Source of the DNA: Mycolicibacterium moriokaense
Lineage (GTDB): Bacteria; Actinomycetota; Actinomycetes; Mycobacteriales; Mycobacteriaceae
Reading direction: 5' to 3'
Assembly: GCF_003347205.1 (NCBI RefSeq)
Contig: NZ_QQBJ01000020.1
Location: 57,370-121,369, forward strand
Length of the DNA: 64,000 nucleotides
A program made the translations under genes and the position numbers. Below are positions 61,160-64,000 of the stretch, piece after piece (within the stretch, counting starts at the first letter, position 1; every line of letters begins with the position of its first letter). The notes under the pieces were generated by a model. The model saw only the letters and a list, made by a program, of their open reading frames with translations. It searched no databases and was not told the DNA's origin.

Positions 61160-62020
61160 ATGGCCATGTTTCGGCGCGAGAAGAGTGTGCCCGCCGATCC
61201 CGATCCGGTGGCGGCGTTCAAGCGCGACGTCGGGGCCGAGATCGAGATCGAGGTGACGGACGCGACCACGCTGGAGTTCCAGATCGCGATCGCCCCGCAG
61301 CCGGGGGCGCAGACCACCGAGTCGCTCGAATTCCGTTGCAACGGAAAGAGAGTCGACGCCGAGGAGATCATCGGCGACCACGACACGCGTATCCACCGGT
61401 TCCCCGCCCCGGTCGGCACCGTAACGGCGTCCTATCAGGCCACCGTCCTCGGCCGCGCCGAGCCGGCCCCGGTCCGGGTGCTGGACATGTCCACCTATCT
61501 GCGGCCCAGCCGCTACGCCGAGGCCGACAAGTTCTTCGGCTTCGCCGCCACCGAGTTCGCCCAGGACGCCGATTCGGTGACGATCCTGGAGAAGGTGTCC
61601 TCGTGGGTGGGCACGCGATTGGACTACGTGCCCGGATCCAGCGACCCCATCGACGGTGCCGCGGACACGCTGCTCGCAGGCTCCGGAGTGTGCCGCGACT
61701 ACGCCCACCTGGTGATCGCGCTTCTGCGCGCGGTCAACGTGCCCGCCCGGCTGGTCGCGGTGTATGCGCCGGGATGCGATCCGATGGACTTCCACGCGGT
61801 CGCCGAGGCGTTCGTGGCTGGGGGGTGGCACGTGGTGGACGCCACCTGCCTGGCGCCGCGGCAGTCCATGGTCCGCATCGCCACCGGCCGCGACGCGGCC
61901 GACACCGCGTTCCTGGACAACCACAAGGGTGCCATCACGCTGAAGAACATGGAGGTCAGCGCCGTCGTCGACGGGGATCTGCCGCGCGACTCCGCGCACG
62001 ACCTGGTGATCCTGAACTAG
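61160..62020 (+). CDS. Transglutaminase-like family protein
   Basis: A 286-residue protein of the bacterial transglutaminase-like family. An N-terminal beta domain (about 20-120) with IEIEVTDATTLEFQIAIAPQ is followed by the papain-like core (about 150-285). Catalytic Cys lies in AGSGVCRDYAHLVIALLRAV, His in DPMDFHAVAEAFVAGG and Asp in WHVVDATCLAPR. There is no signal peptide. ATG 61160, 61166 or 61142 could start it. Such proteins are probably cysteine proteases or amidases; the target is unknown. It precedes a 98-bp gap with a degenerate palindrome. Confidence 0.85.
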   Translation: MAMFRREKSVPADPDPVAAFKRDVGAEIEIEVTDATTLEFQIAIAPQPGAQTTESLEFRCNGKRVDAEEIIGDHDTRIHRFPAPVGTVTASYQATVLGRAEPAPVRVLDMSTYLRPSRYAEADKFFGFAATEFAQDADSVTILEKVSSWVGTRLDYVPGSSDPIDGAADTLLAGSGVCRDYAHLVIALLRAVNVPARLVAVYAPGCDPMDFHAVAEAFVAGGWHVVDATCLAPRQSMVRIATGRDAADTAFLDNHKGAITLKNMEVSAVVDGDLPRDSAHDLVILN

Positions 62021-62025
62021 CGTCT

Positions 62026-62092
62026 GCCGCGAAATCTGCGTGGTGGTCGCGCTCGAGTGCGATTTCACGACCCGGACACAGATCTCGGCGAA
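62026..62092. repeat. Degenerate palindrome after the transglutaminase gene
   Basis: CGAAATCTGCGTGGTGGTCG and the later segment ending CACAGATCTCG are partly complementary (about 16 of 22 pairs by eye). It may be a decayed palindromic repeat or terminator between convergent genes. Confidence 0.3.
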
Positions 62093-62118
62093 CGGCTCAG
62101 GACAGAAGGGGCCTGGAT

Positions 62119-62649
62119 TCAGCCGACGCGGGCGATGACGGTCCGGATATCGCCGAGGTGGTGCACGCCCTCGTGCATGGCCTGACGCACCAGCCAAAGC
62201 GCCGTGCGATGTTCGCCGGGCAGTCGGCTCGCGGTGCGCTGCCACCCCGACGTGTCGAACCGGGCGATCTCGTCGCAGAACCCGGCGGCCGCCATGCCGA
62301 GTTCGTCCAGTACCGGCGCCGGCTGATGGTCGTTGTAGCGGAACCGTCGCGCGCGCAGATCGCTGAGCATCGGCTCGAGCGCGGGACGATCTTCGGTGCG
62401 GGTCCGGTGCAACCGGATCGTGTAGGCCATGTAGACGTCGCGGATGTGGCACAGGTATTCGATCGCCGACCAGACCCGGGGTTCGGGACGACGCCGCAGC
62501 GTTGCATCTGAGACGCCCGCGACTGAGGCAGCCACCTCGCACCGCAACGCGGCGATGCGCTCGACCGCGTCGGCGATGCTGACGTCGGGATAGGCGATCG
62601 CACACGCCGAGCAGCGGTGATCCTCGGAGGCCAGCGGCGGCAGATCCAT
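62119..62649 (-). CDS. DinB family protein with N-terminal CxxC
   Basis: A 176-residue DinB-fold protein. After a CSAC pair near residue 15, the helices carry WSAIEYLCHIRDVYMAYTIR (first His) and LVRQAMHEGVHHLGDIRTVI (the other two His), giving the classic three-His metal site. The N-terminal Cys pair could form a small zinc ribbon. The ATG at 62649 is used; an earlier one at 62751 would overlap the next gene's control region. It diverges from the small ORF at 62744. Function unknown. Confidence 0.75.
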   Translation of the reverse strand: MDLPPLASEDHRCSACAIAYPDVSIADAVERIAALRCEVAASVAGVSDATLRRRPEPRVWSAIEYLCHIRDVYMAYTIRLHRTRTEDRPALEPMLSDLRARRFRYNDHQPAPVLDELGMAAAGFCDEIARFDTSGWQRTASRLPGEHRTALWLVRQAMHEGVHHLGDIRTVIARVG

Positions 62650-62743
62650 TGCACCATCATGACCGGCGACCGCGAGCTGCGGCGTTGTGCCCGCCCGCAC
62701 GGCATCCGATAGCGTACGCAGGCGACAGAGGAGGTACGTGCCC

Positions 62744-62968
62744 ATGAGCACAATCGTCGAGCGCGACGAGGTGACACAACTCGCGGCGCAGGGCGGCTGG
62801 CAGCGCCGCGAGGCCGACCGCAGCGACTACTACCTGCGTCGACCCGACCGCGTGCACATCGTCTGGCAGGGCTGCCACGCCATCAGCGGAGGCGCGCTCT
62901 ACAAGGACAACATCCTGATGTCCATCTCACGCGATCTCGACACCGTGCGGAGTTGGCTGAAGCGCTGA
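62744..62968 (+). CDS. Small conserved protein, unknown
   Basis: A 74-residue protein with a strong ribosome-binding site (GAGGAGGTACGTG before the ATG). It begins MSTIVERDEVTQLAAQGGW; a Tyr/Arg-rich middle (DYYLRRPDRVHIVWQGCHA) and an amphipathic C-terminal helix (LDTVRSWLKR) follow. I do not recognise a family. It diverges from the DinB gene and lies 10 bp before the TenA gene, so it is probably co-transcribed with it. Confidence 0.7.
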   Translation: MSTIVERDEVTQLAAQGGWQRREADRSDYYLRRPDRVHIVWQGCHAISGGALYKDNILMSISRDLDTVRSWLKR

Positions 62969-62978
62969 ACCGCCTGAC

Positions 62979-63599
62979 ATGAGGCTGTCTGCACAGCTGT
63001 GGTCGGACAGTGCCGACGTGGCCGCCGCGGCTCTCGCGCATCCGTTCGTCCGCGGCATCGGTGACGGGTCGCTGTCGCGAGAACTCTTCGCGGGCTACAT
63101 CGCGCAGGATGCTTTCTTTCTCGAATCATTCGCCCGCGCATACGCTTTGGCGCTCGCGCGCAGCCCCGATACGTCCACGTTGCTCACCCTGGCCGACCTT
63201 CTCGGCGGGGTCCGCCAGGAACTGGGCCTGCACACGTCATACGCGCAGTCGTGGGGTATTGACATGGCGGGCGTGCAGCCGTGGCCTGCGACGTCGGCCT
63301 ACACCGAATTCCTGCTCGCCACCGCGACCACCCAGGACCTGGGCGTCATCTATGCGGCCATGTGTCCGTGCATGCGGTTGTACGCATGGCTCGGCGCCTC
63401 ACTGGACGCTCGCGAGGCGGGACCCTACGCGCAGTGGGTGAGCACCTACGCCGACCCGGAGTTCGACGCCATCGCGGCGTCGCTGGAGCGGCTCCTCGAC
63501 GAGCAGGCCGACGACGGCCCTGCCGTGCGCACCGCCTACCGACGGGCGATGCGCCTGGAACTCGGGTTCTTCGAAGCCGCGCTCACACCGACCAGCTGA
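62979..63599 (+). CDS. tenA: TenA family thiaminase-2-like protein
   Basis: A 206-residue TenA-fold protein. Motifs are HPFVRGIGDGSLSRELFAGY, QDAFFLESFARAYALALARS and CPCMRLYAWLGASL; the DFFLESFAR-type segment contributes the active Glu. TenA hydrolyses aminopyrimidines for thiamine salvage; TenA_E forms lack the active Cys. Here the Cys in AAMCPCMRLYAW lies in the usual region. The ATG at 62979 is 10 bp after the small gene. It converges on the porin with a strong terminator between. Confidence 0.85.
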   Translation: MRLSAQLWSDSADVAAAALAHPFVRGIGDGSLSRELFAGYIAQDAFFLESFARAYALALARSPDTSTLLTLADLLGGVRQELGLHTSYAQSWGIDMAGVQPWPATSAYTEFLLATATTQDLGVIYAAMCPCMRLYAWLGASLDAREAGPYAQWVSTYADPEFDAIAASLERLLDEQADDGPAVRTAYRRAMRLELGFFEAALTPTS

Positions 63600-63667
63600 C
63601 GGCGGGGCGCAAGGACGTATTCGAAGGGCGACTGCTCTGACCGTCGCATCCCTGTTCCGCCACACCA

Positions 63668-63699
63668 AACAGCCCCCGGCTTTTCGGCCGGAGGCTGTT
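63668..63699. terminator. Bidirectional hairpin, tenA/mspA
   Basis: AACAGCCCCCGGC-tttt-c-GGCCGGAGGCTGTT forms a long near-perfect stem between convergent genes, with T-rich loop. It would end both transcripts. Confidence 0.75.
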
Positions 63700-63713
63700 C
63701 GCATGACAGCCAG

Positions 63714-64000
63714 CTAGTTCATGTTCCAGGGCTCGCCGTAGGTGGTGACGCTGTCACCGGCCGACGAGATCAGCCGGGCGAACGGACGCAGCAGCACGCC
63801 ACCGGCCGCACCGGTCACGGTGCCGTGCGCGTTCGACACCGCCACGCCGCCGGCCGGGCCCGCCACGTCAACCGAGAAGGTCGCAACCTCTTGGATGCCG
63901 GGGCCGTTACCCAGGTCGGCGCTGATCGACACACCCGGGAACAGGTTCGGCGTAATGACCGAGCCCAGCGGGTTGAAGGTCGGGAACAGCGACGCGTCGT
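63714..64000 (-). CDS. MspA-family porin, 5' part beyond window
   Basis: The last about 95 residues of an MspA-type outer-membrane porin. The visible part carries SISADLGNGPGIQEVATFSV, GGVAVSNAHGTVTGAAGG and LLRPFARLISSAGDSV, ending GEPWNMN, very close to what I recall of M. smegmatis MspA's end. The protein forms an octameric goblet pore for small hydrophilic nutrients. The start and signal peptide lie past the right edge. Its presence points to a rapid grower. Confidence 0.92.
   Translation of the reverse strand, partial: DASLFPTFNPLGSVITPNLFPGVSISADLGNGPGIQEVATFSVDVAGPAGGVAVSNAHGTVTGAAGGVLLRPFARLISSAGDSVTTYGEPWNMN

Overview
The window is high-GC actinobacterial DNA and almost certainly comes from a rapidly growing mycobacterium (Mycolicibacterium). 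The evidence is the gene order leuS, marR, gntR, F420-type oxidoreductase, alpha/beta hydrolase, ino1, padR, ponA1, rpsF-ssb-rpsR-rplI, dnaB, which is the origin-proximal order recalled from M. tuberculosis Rv0036c-Rv0058. A glucosylglycerate hydrolase with the catalytic residue numbering remembered for M. hassiacum and an MspA-type porin at the right edge, both typical of rapid growers, support this. No rRNA, tRNA, CRISPR array or intact insertion sequence was recognised.

Layout. 1-2.7 kb: 3'-truncated cyclase/AAA ATPase regulator (minus). 2.8-9.9 kb: mycothiol-dependent-isomerase-fold protein, MFS exporter, YqgE, small Cys-tailed membrane protein, Mtc28-like antigen, leuS. 9.9-12.9 kb: a DUF559/AbiEi-type gene framed by two nearly identical 53-bp palindromes, an SDR, and glucosylglycerate hydrolase. 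12.9-23.2 kb: MarR, GntR, LLM oxidoreductase, PhoX phosphatase, esterase, Eis-type acetyltransferase, ino1 with its PadR regulator, and tandem DUF1707 membrane proteins. 23.2-31.1 kb: the envelope and translation core, DUF5318-ponA1-GT87 (overlapping, coupled), a hydrolase-cyclase fusion, and rpsF-ssb-rpsR-rplI. 31.1-34.7 kb: dnaB with two inteins, preceded by a perfect SOS box and DnaA-box-like repeats.

34.7-44 kb looks accessory: two toxin-antitoxin modules (ParDE, VapBC), a DUF2786 protein, a secreted coiled-coil protein, an alpha-galactosidase lipoprotein, an unknown 327-residue protein, an epoxide-hydrolase-like enzyme divergent from two DUF202 proteins over a pair of palindromic operators. 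44-51.4 kb is a minus-strand metabolic cluster (isochorismatase-like hydrolase, aldo/keto reductase, thiolase, two SDR-fold proteins lacking the catalytic Tyr, two tandem periplasmic-binding-protein-fold proteins without signal peptides) headed by a TetR regulator. It is the best candidate here for an undescribed pathway. 51.6-64 kb: MmpL transporter, membrane protein, methyltransferase, hydrolase-LuxR fusion, fused MaoC hydratase, GH6 cellulase, ZIP transporter, DUF2235 hydrolase, transglutaminase-like protein, DinB protein, small protein, TenA, and the 3' end of an mspA-type porin.

Gene functions were read from sequence motifs and remembered families. No database search was run. Start codons were chosen from ribosome-binding sites, overlaps and family lengths and are flagged where doubtful.
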